From positions 1 to 64,000 of the forward strand of contig NZ_LZHV01000035.1 of NCBI RefSeq assembly GCF_001667275.1: a DNA stretch of 64,000 bases, written 5' to 3'. Made by a program: the position numbers and the translations under genes. Position 1 is the stretch's first letter, and the number at the start of each line of letters is the position of its first letter. The stretch comes from Mycobacterium sp. ACS4054 (lineage in GTDB: Bacteria; Actinomycetota; Actinomycetes; Mycobacteriales; Mycobacteriaceae). Below the pieces are notes generated by a model. It was given only the letters and a program-made list of their open reading frames with translations, was not told the DNA's origin and searched no databases. This document shows, piece by piece, positions 7,787 through 16,354 of the stretch.

Positions 7787-8857
7787 TCAACCGATTCGCC
7801 GGCCATCCACACCGAAGAAGTGCAAATGCCCCGGCTCTGGATGTAACCGCACCCGGCTGCCCTTTTCGGGGGGCCGTCGGCCGTCGGCGCGCGCAACGAC
7901 GGGTTGGTCGATGACCTTGCCGGAGCCGGTGATTCGGCCATACACGTAGGCGTCCGCGCCGAGCTCCTCGACCACGTCGACCTCCATCTCGACTCCCAGC
8001 CCGCCCAGCTCGAAGTGTTCGGGGCGGACCCCGACGACGACTTCGCTCGCGCTGCCGGCGAGGTCGCGCGGCAGCGGGATGCGCCAATCCCCCAACGACA
8101 CAGCGGAATCGATGATCGGCAGGGTGAACAAATTCATCGCCGGCGATCCGATGAAGCCCGCGACGAAGACGTTGACCGGGTTGCGGTACAGCTCACGCGG
8201 CGCGGCGAACTGTTGCAGCACGCCGTCGCGCAGGACGGCGACGCGGTCGCCCATGGTCATCGCCTCGACCTGGTCGTGGGTGACGTAGACGGTCGTGGTT
8301 CCCAGGCGCCGTTGCAGTGCCGCGATCTGGTTGCGGGTCTGCACGCGCAGTTTGGCGTCCAGGTTCGACAACGGCTCGTCCATCAGGAAGACCTGCGGGC
8401 GGCGCACGATCGCACGTCCCATCGCCACCCGCTGGCGTTGCCCACCCGAGAGGTCCTTGGGTTTGCGGTCCAGATACGGCTGCAGGTCAAGCAGTTTCGC
8501 TGCGTCCAGCACGCGGTCGCGGATCTGCGCCTTCGGCGTCTTGGCGATCTTCAAGGCGAAGCCCATGTTCTGCGCGACCGTCATGTGCGGATAGAGGGCA
8601 TAGTTCTGGAAGACCATGGCGACATCGCGGTCCTTGGGATCGACGGTGGTGACGTCGCGGTCGCCGATCCGGATGCGCCCGGAGTCCAGCGATTCCAGCC
8701 CGGCCACCATCCGCAACGAGGTCGTCTTCCCGCATCCCGAAGGGCCGACCAGGACAACGAATTCGCCGTCCCCGACCTCCAAATCGAGGCTGTCCAAGGC
8801 CGGACGGTCCGTCCCGGGGTAGCGGCGCGTCGCTTGCTCGAAGGTCACCGAGGCCAT
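7787..8857 (-). CDS. ABC importer ATP-binding protein (MalK/UgpC/SugC type)
   Basis: A 356-residue nucleotide-binding subunit with Walker A GPSGCGKTT, Q-loop, the signature LSGGQRQRVAMGRA, Walker B VFLMDEPLSN and switch His (VYVTHDQVEAM). A C-terminal TOBE-type regulatory domain occupies about residues 240-356, giving the length typical of CUT1 carbohydrate importers. It follows the second permease gene by three bases. Corresponds to Rv2038c of M. tuberculosis by gene order. The imported sugar is not known from sequence. Confidence 0.94.
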   Translation of the reverse strand: MASVTFEQATRRYPGTDRPALDSLDLEVGDGEFVVLVGPSGCGKTTSLRMVAGLESLDSGRIRIGDRDVTTVDPKDRDVAMVFQNYALYPHMTVAQNMGFALKIAKTPKAQIRDRVLDAAKLLDLQPYLDRKPKDLSGGQRQRVAMGRAIVRRPQVFLMDEPLSNLDAKLRVQTRNQIAALQRRLGTTTVYVTHDQVEAMTMGDRVAVLRDGVLQQFAAPRELYRNPVNVFVAGFIGSPAMNLFTLPIIDSAVSLGDWRIPLPRDLAGSASEVVVGVRPEHFELGGLGVEMEVDVVEELGADAYVYGRITGSGKVIDQPVVARADGRRPPEKGSRVRLHPEPGHLHFFGVDGRRIG

Positions 8858-8860
8858 GGC

Positions 8861-9703
8861 TTAACCGTTGAGTCCCGTGACGGCGATGCCCCTGACAAAG
8901 GAGCGCTGCGCGACCGCATAGATGATGACCAACGGCAACATGATCACCATCGACGCGGCCATGATTATCGGCCAGCGCGCGACATACTCGCCCCGCAGCC
9001 GAACCAACCCGAGGGTCAGCGTGGCCAGGCTGTTGCGCTGCAGCATCAGCAGCGGCCACAGGAAGTCGTTCCAGACGTTGACCCAGGTGAGCACCGCCAG
9101 CACCATCACCGCGGGACGGGCGTGCGGCAACAGGATTCGCCAATAGATCTGCCACGGCGAACAACCGTCGAGTATCGCCGCCTCCTCCAGGTCGGTGGGC
9201 AGCGTCCGAAAGAACTGACGCATCAGGTAGGTGCCGAACGCGCTGCCGAACAGGCCCGGCACGATCATCGACCACGGGGTGTCTACCCACCCGACGGTCC
9301 GCATCAGGATGAACTGCGGGATCACGGTCACGGTCAGCGGCACCATCAGCGTGCCCAGGTATAGCACGAACAGCGTGTCACGCCCGCGAAATTGCAGCCG
9401 CGCGAACGCGTATCCGGCCAACGAGCAGAAGAAGACCTGGCCGGCGGTCACGCAGCCGGCGTACAGCACGGTGTTGAAGAACATGCGCGCGAACGGCAGC
9501 AACGAGAACACCTCGGCGTAATTGGACCAGCGCGGGTGCGCCGGCAACAGCCTCGGCTCGGTGATCTCACCTTCCCGCTTCAGCGAGCCGGACACCGCCC
9601 AGGCGATGGGAAACAGCCAACACCAGGCGATGGCGATCAGCGCGCTGTAGACCAGCACACCACGCATGGCGTTGCGCGTGAACAACCGCTCAGCTGAGGC
9701 CAC
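8861..9703 (-). CDS. ABC carbohydrate importer permease (MalG-like)
   Basis: A 280-residue inner-membrane permease with about six transmembrane helices. The cytoplasmic EAA loop, EEAAILDGCSPWQIYWRILLP, contacts the ATPase and places it in the MalG/UgpE group. The start is GTG 9703, 14 bases inside the end of the first permease gene, so translation is coupled. With the other three genes it forms one CUT1-type importer, equivalent to Rv2039c by order. Confidence 0.92.
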   Translation of the reverse strand: MASAERLFTRNAMRGVLVYSALIAIAWCWLFPIAWAVSGSLKREGEITEPRLLPAHPRWSNYAEVFSLLPFARMFFNTVLYAGCVTAGQVFFCSLAGYAFARLQFRGRDTLFVLYLGTLMVPLTVTVIPQFILMRTVGWVDTPWSMIVPGLFGSAFGTYLMRQFFRTLPTDLEEAAILDGCSPWQIYWRILLPHARPAVMVLAVLTWVNVWNDFLWPLLMLQRNSLATLTLGLVRLRGEYVARWPIIMAASMVIMLPLVIIYAVAQRSFVRGIAVTGLNG

Positions 9704-10649
9704 GAGATGTCTCCCAGGTCCGCCGGCGACTGATCCGCAGCTGCACCACGGTCAGCACCAGCAAGATCGCGAACATCACCCACGCCAGCGCCGACGAGTA
9801 CCCGAATTCCAGGAACGAGAAGGCGTGCTGGAACAGCATGATGCCCAGGACGTACGTGGCGCTTTCGGGGCCGCCGTTCGCGCCGTTGAGGACGTAAACC
9901 ATGTCAAATGCCTGGAATGCGTGGATGATCGAGATGACGCACACAAAGGATATCGATCCACGGATCAGCGGGACCGTGATGGACACGAACTGACGTATCT
10001 CGCCCGCCCCGTCTATCCGGGCGGCCTCGTAAACCGTCTCGGGGACCCCCTGCATCGCCGCCAGCAGGATGACCGTGGCGAACGGCACGCTGCGCCAGAC
10101 GCTGACGACGCACAGCGAGGCCATCGCCCAATGGGGTTCGACCAGCCACGGGACCGGGCCGATTCCCACCCAGCCCAGCATGATGTTGAGCAGCCCGTTG
10201 TCGGTGTTGAACACGAACTGCCATACGACCGCCATCACCACCGACGAGATCGCCAGCGGCAGAAAGACGATGGTGCGGAAAACGCCGATGCCCCTGACCT
10301 TACGGTTCAGCACGCCGGCAACCACCAGGCTGACGACGATGGTCGGCACGACCGTTCCGAGGGTGAAGATGACGGTGTTGCGGATGGCGATCAGGAAGAG
10401 CGGGTCCGAGGTGAACAGCTCTTGGAAGTTCTTCAGGCCCACGAACTTCGGCGGCGTGAAGACGTCCCACCGCTGAAAGCTCATGTACAGCGAGAAACCC
10501 AGGGGAAACAGCATGAACACCGCGACGGCGGCCAGGTTCGGCGCCACGAAAAGGCGGCCGGCCCAGGCGCGCCGTCGCCACGGGCCCGCTCCCCCGGCAG
10601 CGTTGCGGCTGGCTGCCCCGGGCGCCGGGGCGGTGTCGACCGATGTCAT
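9690..10649 (-). CDS. ABC carbohydrate importer permease (MalF-like)
   Basis: The first permease has 319 residues from ATG 10649, chosen because it overlaps the stop of the binding-protein gene (ATGA). A longer open frame upstream is unlikely to be translated. It has a long cytoplasmic N-terminus, then about six membrane helices beginning near LFVAPNLAAVAVFMLFPLGF. The EAA-type loop reads YEAARIDGAGEIRQFVSIT. It pairs with the MalG-like permease to form the channel and is equivalent to Rv2040c by order. Confidence 0.92.
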   Translation of the reverse strand: MTSVDTAPAPGAASRNAAGGAGPWRRRAWAGRLFVAPNLAAVAVFMLFPLGFSLYMSFQRWDVFTPPKFVGLKNFQELFTSDPLFLIAIRNTVIFTLGTVVPTIVVSLVVAGVLNRKVRGIGVFRTIVFLPLAISSVVMAVVWQFVFNTDNGLLNIMLGWVGIGPVPWLVEPHWAMASLCVVSVWRSVPFATVILLAAMQGVPETVYEAARIDGAGEIRQFVSITVPLIRGSISFVCVISIIHAFQAFDMVYVLNGANGGPESATYVLGIMLFQHAFSFLEFGYSSALAWVMFAILLVLTVVQLRISRRRTWETSRGLS

Positions 10650-11968
10650 GGGTTGCGCAGCACCTCGTCGATGGCGGGCGACAGACCGGCCAGGGACGTC
10701 GCGGGCCGTGATCCGCGCAGGACGGGTCCGAAGCTGCGGTCCATCAAGGCGACGATCTTCTCCCACGCCGGGGTGACCGGTAACCCTTCGGAGTACGCGG
10801 GTCCCTGCGTGAGCACGCCGAGGTTGCCGATGTTGCGGTGGGCCTTGGCGAACCTTGGCGAGTCGAGCGCGGAATGCAGCACCGGAACGAAAAGGCTGGA
10901 CTCACCGATCAGCGCCTGGCCGACGGGCCCGGTCGCGAATTTGACGAATTCCCATGCCTCGTCTTTGCGTTGGCTGCTCGCGGAGATGGCCAGTCCGGTG
11001 GAACCGATGTCGGAATGGGCGGGTTGCCCCTGTCGCCGCGGCCCGACCGGCAGCGAGGCGACATCGAAATCCAGGCCGTCGGCCCGGATGAACGTCTGGT
11101 ATCGCCAGTGCCCGCCCATGGCCATCGCCGCCCTGCCGGTCGCGAACAGGTCGGGGGTGGACATGGACTGCACCTCGGACGCATTGGGCGCGACCTTGTG
11201 TTTGTGGGCCAGGTCGGCGTAGAACTGCACCGCCTCGATGAAACCGTCGTTGTCGAAGTTGAAATGGGTCGGGTTCTTCAGCGGCGTGGACCAGGGCACC
11301 CCGTTGTTCATGGCGAACAACCCCGCCGAATAGTACGAGAACCACATGTTCACGAAGCCCCACTGGGTAACCCGTCCGGAACGATCCCGCTTGGTCAGGG
11401 CGGTGGCGGCGTTCAGGAAGTCCGTGAAGGACCACGGCCGCTCCCACGTGCCGGGCGGGGGCGGCACCCCGGCGTCGGCGAACAACCGCTTGTTGTAGAA
11501 GAGGTAGTTTCCGGACCACTGCTCCGGGAAGGCGTATTGACCGCCCTCGAAGGTGAAGGCGTCATACAGCGACCCGATGCCGTCCGCCTTCAGTTCGGCC
11601 GCGAACCCCGGATCGCGCGCCAGCATGGTGTTGAGGTCCAGCAGCACGCCCCGGGCGGCCAACTCGGCGTAGGTGAGGTCCCACGCCATCAGCACGTCCG
11701 GGCACTTGCCACCGGCACAGAACGTCGACAGTTGCTGCATCACGCCCGGGGCCGACAGCACCGGGCGAACCTTGATGTCCGGGTGACGGCGGGCAAACTC
11801 GTCGACGATGCGGATCCTGGCGTCGCGTTCGTCGGGGTTGGCCGCGAAGAAGAACGTCAACGCGTCCTCTTCGGGAGCGCAGCCGCCGCTCCACGGCACC
11901 AGCGATGCCGCGGCGAGTGCGCCGGCACCGCGCAGCACGCCGCGCCGCGCGAACGGCTTATCGAGCAT
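10646..11968 (-). CDS. ABC importer substrate-binding lipoprotein
   Basis: A 440-residue extracytoplasmic solute-binding protein of the carbohydrate family 1 type. The N-terminus combines a twin-arginine pattern (ARRGVLRG, residues 7-14) with a lipobox SGGC giving a lipidated Cys30, so it looks Tat-exported and lipid-anchored. The mature part begins with the usual beta-strand ALTFFFAANPDERD and contains the DVLMAWD and GHWRYQTF stretches seen in sugar-binding proteins. Its start overlaps the end of the upstream sigma gene by 11 bases. Equivalent to Rv2041c by order. Ligand unknown. Confidence 0.93.
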   Translation of the reverse strand: MLDKPFARRGVLRGAGALAAASLVPWSGGCAPEEDALTFFFAANPDERDARIRIVDEFARRHPDIKVRPVLSAPGVMQQLSTFCAGGKCPDVLMAWDLTYAELAARGVLLDLNTMLARDPGFAAELKADGIGSLYDAFTFEGGQYAFPEQWSGNYLFYNKRLFADAGVPPPPGTWERPWSFTDFLNAATALTKRDRSGRVTQWGFVNMWFSYYSAGLFAMNNGVPWSTPLKNPTHFNFDNDGFIEAVQFYADLAHKHKVAPNASEVQSMSTPDLFATGRAAMAMGGHWRYQTFIRADGLDFDVASLPVGPRRQGQPAHSDIGSTGLAISASSQRKDEAWEFVKFATGPVGQALIGESSLFVPVLHSALDSPRFAKAHRNIGNLGVLTQGPAYSEGLPVTPAWEKIVALMDRSFGPVLRGSRPATSLAGLSPAIDEVLRNP

Positions 11969-12953
11969 GGCGCTCCCGTTCTCGCCCCGTTGCCGGCCGC
12001 ACGGCCGGCGGTGTCTGATGTCCTTGGTACCCGATGCGGCTGTGATGTTGCTGGACCGGCCAGCGCGGCAGCGTCAACGCAGCCCGTCCGACGCGGTCGG
12101 GATCCCCGGTGATGTCGATCGCGTGGATGCGGTCATCGGTCCCGATGGCGATCAGCAACATCGCCTCAGCGCGTCCATGCGGCGCCAGGACGATGCCCGG
12201 CACCCCGTCGATGAGCATCACCACACCGGCGCGGGCCCGCTGGGCGAATCGGCGGGTTTCCTCCGCGACCTGCGTGGCCCCGCGCAGCTCGGTCGGCACG
12301 CCGTCGGGAACCAGCGCCTCCTCGACGGTGCGCAGCGCGTCCGGAGCCAGCAGCTCGAGCAGGCAGCCGATGTCGCCACCGCGCGACGCCGCGAGAAACG
12401 CCTCCACGATCTCGAGGTGCTTGGTCACGCGCCCGGGTTTTTCGCGCGGATCGGCTTGCAGCCGCCCACGCGCCCGGCTTGCCAGCTTCTTGGCGGCTTC
12501 CGGCGACCGGTCCAGCAGGCCGGCGATGTTTTCGAACGGCACCGCGAACACGTCATGCAGCACGAACGCGACGCGCTGCGCCGGCGAGAGCCGGTCGAGC
12601 ACCACCAGCAGCGCATTGCTCACCGACTCCGTCAACAGCGTTTCCTCGTCCGCCGGTGCCGACGGGGCCGCGGCCAGTCGGTCCAGTTCGTCGGCGTCGG
12701 CCAACGGCTGTTCGGCGCGCCTCTTGCGACTCCGCAGCTGGTCGAGGGCTTCGCGGGCGGTGATCGTCGTGAACCAGCCGGTGAGGTTGTCGACGGCGCC
12801 GAAGTCGGCGCGGCTGGCCTTCAGCCATGCCGACTGAACCGCGTCGTCCGCGTCGGCCGCCGAGCCCAGCAGCTGGAAAGCGACCGACCTCAGGTGTCGG
12901 CGGTCCGCGTCGAAACGCTGCGCGAGATCGGTCAGGTTCTTCGGGGCGCTCAT
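11958..12953 (-). CDS. ECF sigma factor with C-terminal SnoaL-like domain (ECF41/SigJ type)
   Basis: A 331-residue ECF sigma factor. Region sigma2 is about residues 8-75 (QRFDADRRHLRSVAFQLLGS ... DAVQSAWLK) and sigma4 about 115-165 (LDRLSPAQRVAFVLHDVF, ENIAGLLDRSPEAAKKLASR). A C-terminal NTF2/SnoaL-like extension begins near residue 180 (EIVEAFLAASRGGD). In ECF41 factors this extension replaces a separate anti-sigma factor. Its stop overlaps the importer lipoprotein gene by 11 bases, so it may be co-transcribed with the importer. I did not find the ECF41 promoter motif (TGTCACA-N16-CGTC) nearby. A DoxX gene stands divergently; ECF41 factors are often next to small redox or membrane genes they control. 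Confidence 0.88.
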   Translation of the reverse strand: MSAPKNLTDLAQRFDADRRHLRSVAFQLLGSAADADDAVQSAWLKASRADFGAVDNLTGWFTTITAREALDQLRSRKRRAEQPLADADELDRLAAAPSAPADEETLLTESVSNALLVVLDRLSPAQRVAFVLHDVFAVPFENIAGLLDRSPEAAKKLASRARGRLQADPREKPGRVTKHLEIVEAFLAASRGGDIGCLLELLAPDALRTVEEALVPDGVPTELRGATQVAEETRRFAQRARAGVVMLIDGVPGIVLAPHGRAEAMLLIAIGTDDRIHAIDITGDPDRVGRAALTLPRWPVQQHHSRIGYQGHQTPPAVRPATGRERERHAR

Positions 12954-13032
12954 GGGTCACCTTTTCCGCACAGAAGCCGTCAAGAGATTGACCGCAACCA
13001 TCGAGCTCTCTGTTGCAAAGGAGGCCAGCACC

Positions 13033-13116
13033 ATGACCTTAACGATTGTGCGCCGCGGCGACCATCCGGCCCGCCACCGCAAAACCGGCTGTCCGGCAAG
13101 GGCTTGCCGCAGATGA
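13033..13116 (+). CDS. Putative 27-residue leader ORF coupled to the DoxX gene
   Basis: An ATG at 13033 has a near-perfect ribosome site (AAAGGAGG, eight bases upstream). It opens a 27-codon frame, MTLTIVRRGDHPARHRKTGC followed by a short basic tail, whose TGA overlaps the DoxX ATG as ATGA. The DoxX start itself has no visible ribosome site, so coupled translation explains both. The peptide is Arg/His-rich and unlike any family I know; it may act only as a leader. Confidence 0.5.
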   Translation: MTLTIVRRGDHPARHRKTGCPARACRR

Positions 13117-13463
13117 ACACCGCATACGTTCTGGTCACGCTGTTGACCGCCGCCGGCACCGCCGGCGTCGCCGTCGCCGACCTCGTCCCGGCGCAGTTCG
13201 TCCTGGCGAACTCGGCCGAAGTCGGGGTGCCGCGGTCGTGGCTGCCGGCGCTGGCGATGGTCAAACTGGCCGGCGCGGCCGGGCTGGTCGTGGGCCTGGT
13301 GGGCCCGCCGATGTTGGGCGTCGCGGCCGCCACCGGCCTGGTGCTGTTCTTCGTCGGCGCCGTGGTGACGCACCTGAGGGCCGGCGTCCTTTACAACATC
13401 GCGTTTCCGTTGGCATACCTGGGCATGTCGGTCGCGGCGCTGGCGCTGGCGCTGCTGCGTTGA
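13113..13463 (+). CDS. DoxX-like small membrane protein
   Basis: A 116-residue protein with about four transmembrane helices, similar to the DoxX-like family: an N-terminal helix (YVLVTLLTAAGTAGVAVADL), the basic/aromatic break VPRSWLPALAMVKLAGAAG and two further helices. ATG 13113 overlaps the stop of the leader ORF. It is divergent from the ECF41 sigma gene, a pairing commonly seen between such sigma factors and DoxX-type genes, so sigma-dependent transcription is likely. DoxX-type proteins are linked to membrane redox homeostasis, but no reaction is established for this one. Confidence 0.78.
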   Translation: MNTAYVLVTLLTAAGTAGVAVADLVPAQFVLANSAEVGVPRSWLPALAMVKLAGAAGLVVGLVGPPMLGVAAATGLVLFFVGAVVTHLRAGVLYNIAFPLAYLGMSVAALALALLR

Positions 13464-13469
13464 TCGCGG

Positions 13470-14267
13470 TCAGGCGGGGAAATACCGGATCCGTCGGATG
13501 GCGTCGCCCCGCGAGGCCATGTCGGCGAACAGGATCCCGCGCGCATGGCCGGAGTCGACCGAGACGGTGACCGTGGGGCCCGCGCCGACTACCTTGGTGG
13601 CCCGTGCGCCGTCCAGTCGCTCCACCAGCCCACCAAGGCCGAGCGCGTCGTGGTCGCCGAGAGTTATTGTGGCGCTTGGCGATAACGCGCCCCCGGCGAC
13701 CGCCGGGTCTCCCCGCGCGGCCGCCCCCAGGAACGTCTGCACCCGTTTGCGGTGCCGCGCACCCGCTCGCCGGAATCCGGCCAGGAAGCCGGCCGTGCCA
13801 CGCAGCCGCTGATTGATCAGCAGGCCCCGCGACAGCTGCAGCCCGGGCGAGACGGCGCGCGCCCCGGTTCGCAAGAATTGCAGCATCATCGCGGGCAGTT
13901 CCCAATAGGCCCGCAGTTCGCCAATGCGCCACTCGCCGTTGATGTTTCGCAGGTCGTATCGCAGGACTGCCGGAATGCGCATCGTGACGGCGGGGCCCAT
14001 GGCGACCTCGAGCTCGAGGTCGCGCAGGGCGACGGTGCCGACGACGATGTCGAGGTCGCGGTGGAACGTGATGTCACGGGGACCGATGAAGGTGTCATAG
14101 AAGCGGCCGATCGCCTCGTGCCCGATGTGCGGCCGCGACCCGACCGGATCCTCGACGCGGCCGTCATCGGTGAACAGCGCCACCCATCCGGCGCGATCAT
14201 GCGCGGCGGCGGCCCGCGGTGAGCGTTCGACGGCGGCGAGGAGTTGTTCCCGTGTCAGCTCGCTCAC
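13470..14267 (-). CDS. SnoaL-like conserved protein (Rv2042c-like)
   Basis: A 265-residue protein from GTG 14267, which overlaps the pncA stop (GTGA); the length equals that of Rv2042c. The N-terminal half is an NTF2/SnoaL-like fold (AAHDRAGWVALFTDDGRVED, HIGHEAIGRFYDTFIG). The C-terminal half is a second conserved region with an Arg-rich stretch (ARHRKRVQTFLGAAARGD) followed by another SnoaL-like segment. No catalytic set is recognised. It is downstream of and co-transcribed with pncA. Function unknown. Confidence 0.85.
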   Translation of the reverse strand: MSELTREQLLAAVERSPRAAAAHDRAGWVALFTDDGRVEDPVGSRPHIGHEAIGRFYDTFIGPRDITFHRDLDIVVGTVALRDLELEVAMGPAVTMRIPAVLRYDLRNINGEWRIGELRAYWELPAMMLQFLRTGARAVSPGLQLSRGLLINQRLRGTAGFLAGFRRAGARHRKRVQTFLGAAARGDPAVAGGALSPSATITLGDHDALGLGGLVERLDGARATKVVGAGPTVTVSVDSGHARGILFADMASRGDAIRRIRYFPA

Positions 14268-14824
14268 GATCCGCCGACCAGTTCGATGCCCGCGGACCGC
14301 ATCTCCGCCAACGCCGCCGCGCCCGAATCCGCGCCGACGGCCGCGGTCAGGTCCACCAGCACCCTGGTGTGCAGGCCCGCCCGCGCGGCGTCCTCCGCCG
14401 TCCGCCGCACGCACTGGTCGGTGGCGATGCCGACCACATCCACCTGGTCGACCCCGCGCTGCCGCAACCAGTCCAGCAGCGGGGTGCCGGTGGGATCGAC
14501 GCCTTCGAAGCCGCTGTATGCCGCGGAATAGTCCCCCTTGCGGAAGACCGCCTCGATGCGGCTGGTGTCGAGGTCGGGCCGGAAGTCGGCGCCGGGGCTT
14601 CCGGCGATGCAGTGCGGCGGCCACGACGACGAGTAATCCGGCCGGTCGGAGAAATGCTCGCCCGGCTGGATGTGAAAGTCCTGGGTTGCTACCACATGCT
14701 GGTAGCCCTGCTCGCCGGCCAGATAGTCGTTGATGGCGGGCGCCACGGCGGCGCCGCCGGTCACCGGCAGCGAGCCGCCCTCGCAGAAGTCGTTTTGCAC
14801 GTCGACGATGATCAACGCCCTCAC
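14264..14824 (-). CDS. pncA: Pyrazinamidase/nicotinamidase
   Basis: This cytosolic enzyme hydrolyses nicotinamide to nicotinate for NAD recycling and activates pyrazinamide. GTG 14824 gives 186 residues, the same length as in M. tuberculosis. The catalytic triad D8, K96, C138 and the metal ligands D49, H51, H57, H71 are all in place. His57, the residue changed to Asp in M. bovis, is intact. Residue 137, just before the catalytic Cys, is Gln, where M. tuberculosis has His as I recall. By sequence this should be an active enzyme. Confidence 0.97.
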   Translation of the reverse strand: MRALIIVDVQNDFCEGGSLPVTGGAAVAPAINDYLAGEQGYQHVVATQDFHIQPGEHFSDRPDYSSSWPPHCIAGSPGADFRPDLDTSRIEAVFRKGDYSAAYSGFEGVDPTGTPLLDWLRQRGVDQVDVVGIATDQCVRRTAEDAARAGLHTRVLVDLTAAVGADSGAAALAEMRSAGIELVGGS

Positions 14825-14919
14825 CCGATCCACCCTATCGGTGTCGCCCATGACGGCGGTTGCGCTGGGCTTATGGGGTGAGCGGTTTGTCCGCCAACCA
14901 GTCGGGTAATCCACCGCCC

Positions 14920-15876
14920 ATGGTCATCCGGAGAATCGCGCGCCCGTTGCTTTCAGTGGCTTTCATCGGCCAGGGAGTCAATTCCCTGCTCAATCCCAAA
15001 TCGGCCGCGGCCGCCGCCGCGCCCGCGGTGGACGGTTTGCAGGCGCTGCCGAATTCGGTCAGCGGCAACATCCCGAGCGACCCCGAGACGTTCGCCCAAA
15101 TCAACGCGGCCGTTCAGATCGGCGGCGGCCTGCTGCTTGCCACCGGCAAACTGCCGCGCGTGGCGTCGGCCGCGCTCGCGGTCACGGTGCTGCCGGCCAA
15201 CCTCGGGGCACACTCCTTCTGGAACGAGAGCGATCCGCAGGCGAAGGCCCAGAAGCGCCAACAGTTCCTCACCGACCTCAGCCTGGTGGGCGGGCTGCTG
15301 ATCGCGTCCGCCGACACCGCGGGCAAGCCGTCGCTCGGCTGGCGTGGCCGCCGGGCGGCCGAGCGGCTCTCCGAGCGTGTGTCGTCGGCGCTGCCGGGCT
15401 CGGACGACGACACCGACTTCTCGGAGTTGGGCGAGAAGATCGTGCACGGCCTGCAGATCGGCGCCGAACGCGGCCGCGAACTGGCCAGCACCGCCGCCGA
15501 ACGCGGCGCACCCTACGCCGAGGCGGCGCTCGAACGCGGCCGTGAATTCGCCAGCACGGCCGCCGAGCGAAGCAAGCCGCTGGCGAAGAAGGCGCGCAAG
15601 CGCGGCGAGGAACTCGCCGACGACGCCGCCGATTGGGCCGCGCCGCTGGCCAAGAAGGCCCGTAAGCGCAGTGAGAAGCTGGCGAAGAAGGCGCGCAAGC
15701 GCGGTGAGGATCTGGCGAGCACGGCCTTGGATCGCGGCGAGGACCTCGCCGAAACCGCTCGGGCGCGGGGCGGCTACCTCGCCGACACGGCCCGCGCACG
15801 CGGCGGCTACCTGGCGGACACCGCGCGCGACCGGCTCAACGAGCAGGTCAAGGCCGGCCGTCGCAAGCTTTCCTGA
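14920..15876 (+). CDS. DoxX-family membrane protein with eleven 11-residue repeats
   Basis: A 318-residue protein. The N-terminal ~135 residues form a DoxX-like domain (RPLLSVAFIGQGVNSLLNP, later QIGGGLLLATGKLPRVASAA and LTDLSLVGGLLIAS). Residues 183-303 are eleven consecutive 11-residue repeats of the form xRGxxLAxxAx, for example ERGRELASTAA, KRGEELADDAA and ARGGYLADTAR, ending in a Lys/Arg-rich tail. Such undecad repeats form long amphipathic helices in lipid-surface and LEA-type proteins, and the basic units (KKARKR) could also bind nucleic acid or acidic lipid. ATG 14920 was preferred to 14860 because the family begins there. Divergent from pncA; tail overlaps gluconokinase by 29 bases. 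Confidence 0.85.
   Translation: MVIRRIARPLLSVAFIGQGVNSLLNPKSAAAAAAPAVDGLQALPNSVSGNIPSDPETFAQINAAVQIGGGLLLATGKLPRVASAALAVTVLPANLGAHSFWNESDPQAKAQKRQQFLTDLSLVGGLLIASADTAGKPSLGWRGRRAAERLSERVSSALPGSDDDTDFSELGEKIVHGLQIGAERGRELASTAAERGAPYAEAALERGREFASTAAERSKPLAKKARKRGEELADDAADWAAPLAKKARKRSEKLAKKARKRGEDLASTALDRGEDLAETARARGGYLADTARARGGYLADTARDRLNEQVKAGRRKLS
15466..15828 (+). repeat. Eleven tandem 33-base coding repeats
   Basis: Each 33-base unit encodes 11 residues in register without indels, from E183 to R303 of the DoxX-family protein. The last two complete units encode the identical peptide ARGGYLADTAR, while the others are diverged, so this is an old array kept in frame with recent duplication at its end. 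Copy-number variation between strains would be expected. Confidence 0.85.
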
Positions 15877-16354
15877 GGTACTCGTCGACGATCGCCTCGA
15901 CGTCCTGGCCGACGTCGACGGTGGCGCCGGACTCGTCGGTGCCGAGCGGCTCCAGGGCGCCGAACTGTGAGCTCAGTAGCGTCGCGGGCATGAAGTGACC
16001 GGTCCTGGCGGCCAGCCGGGCGCCGATCAGTTCCGGTGTGCCGGCGAGGTGGAGGAATTCGACCTGCGGGCAGTGCGCGCGCAACTGGTCGCGATAGCTG
16101 CGTTTGAGCGCCGAGCAACTCGCCACTGAGCCGTCGCGGTGGCTCGCCAACCACTCGCCGACCTTGTCCAGCCAGGGGCGTCGGTCGTCGTCGTCCAGGG
16201 GTTCACCGGCGGCCATCTTGGCGATGTTGGCCCGCGGGTGCAGCGTGTCGGCGTCCACGAAGGGGACCCGCAGGCGCCGCGCGAGCGCCATCCCCACCGT
16301 CGACTTGCCCGATCCCGAAACGCCCATCACCACGACCGGTGACGCTGCGTTCAC
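15848..16354 (-). CDS. gntK: Gluconokinase
   Basis: A 168-residue carbohydrate kinase that phosphorylates gluconate to 6-phosphogluconate for the pentose phosphate pathway. It has Walker A GVSGSGKSTVG at residues 11-21 and the family signature DADTLHPRANIAKM...DDDDRRPWL. The length is standard for GntK. GTG 16354 was chosen because it overlaps the stop of the upstream kinase/AttH gene (GTGA). The 3' end overlaps the convergent DoxX-family gene by 29 bases. Confidence 0.93.
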   Translation of the reverse strand: MNAASPVVVMGVSGSGKSTVGMALARRLRVPFVDADTLHPRANIAKMAAGEPLDDDDRRPWLDKVGEWLASHRDGSVASCSALKRSYRDQLRAHCPQVEFLHLAGTPELIGARLAARTGHFMPATLLSSQFGALEPLGTDESGATVDVGQDVEAIVDEYLRKACDGRP

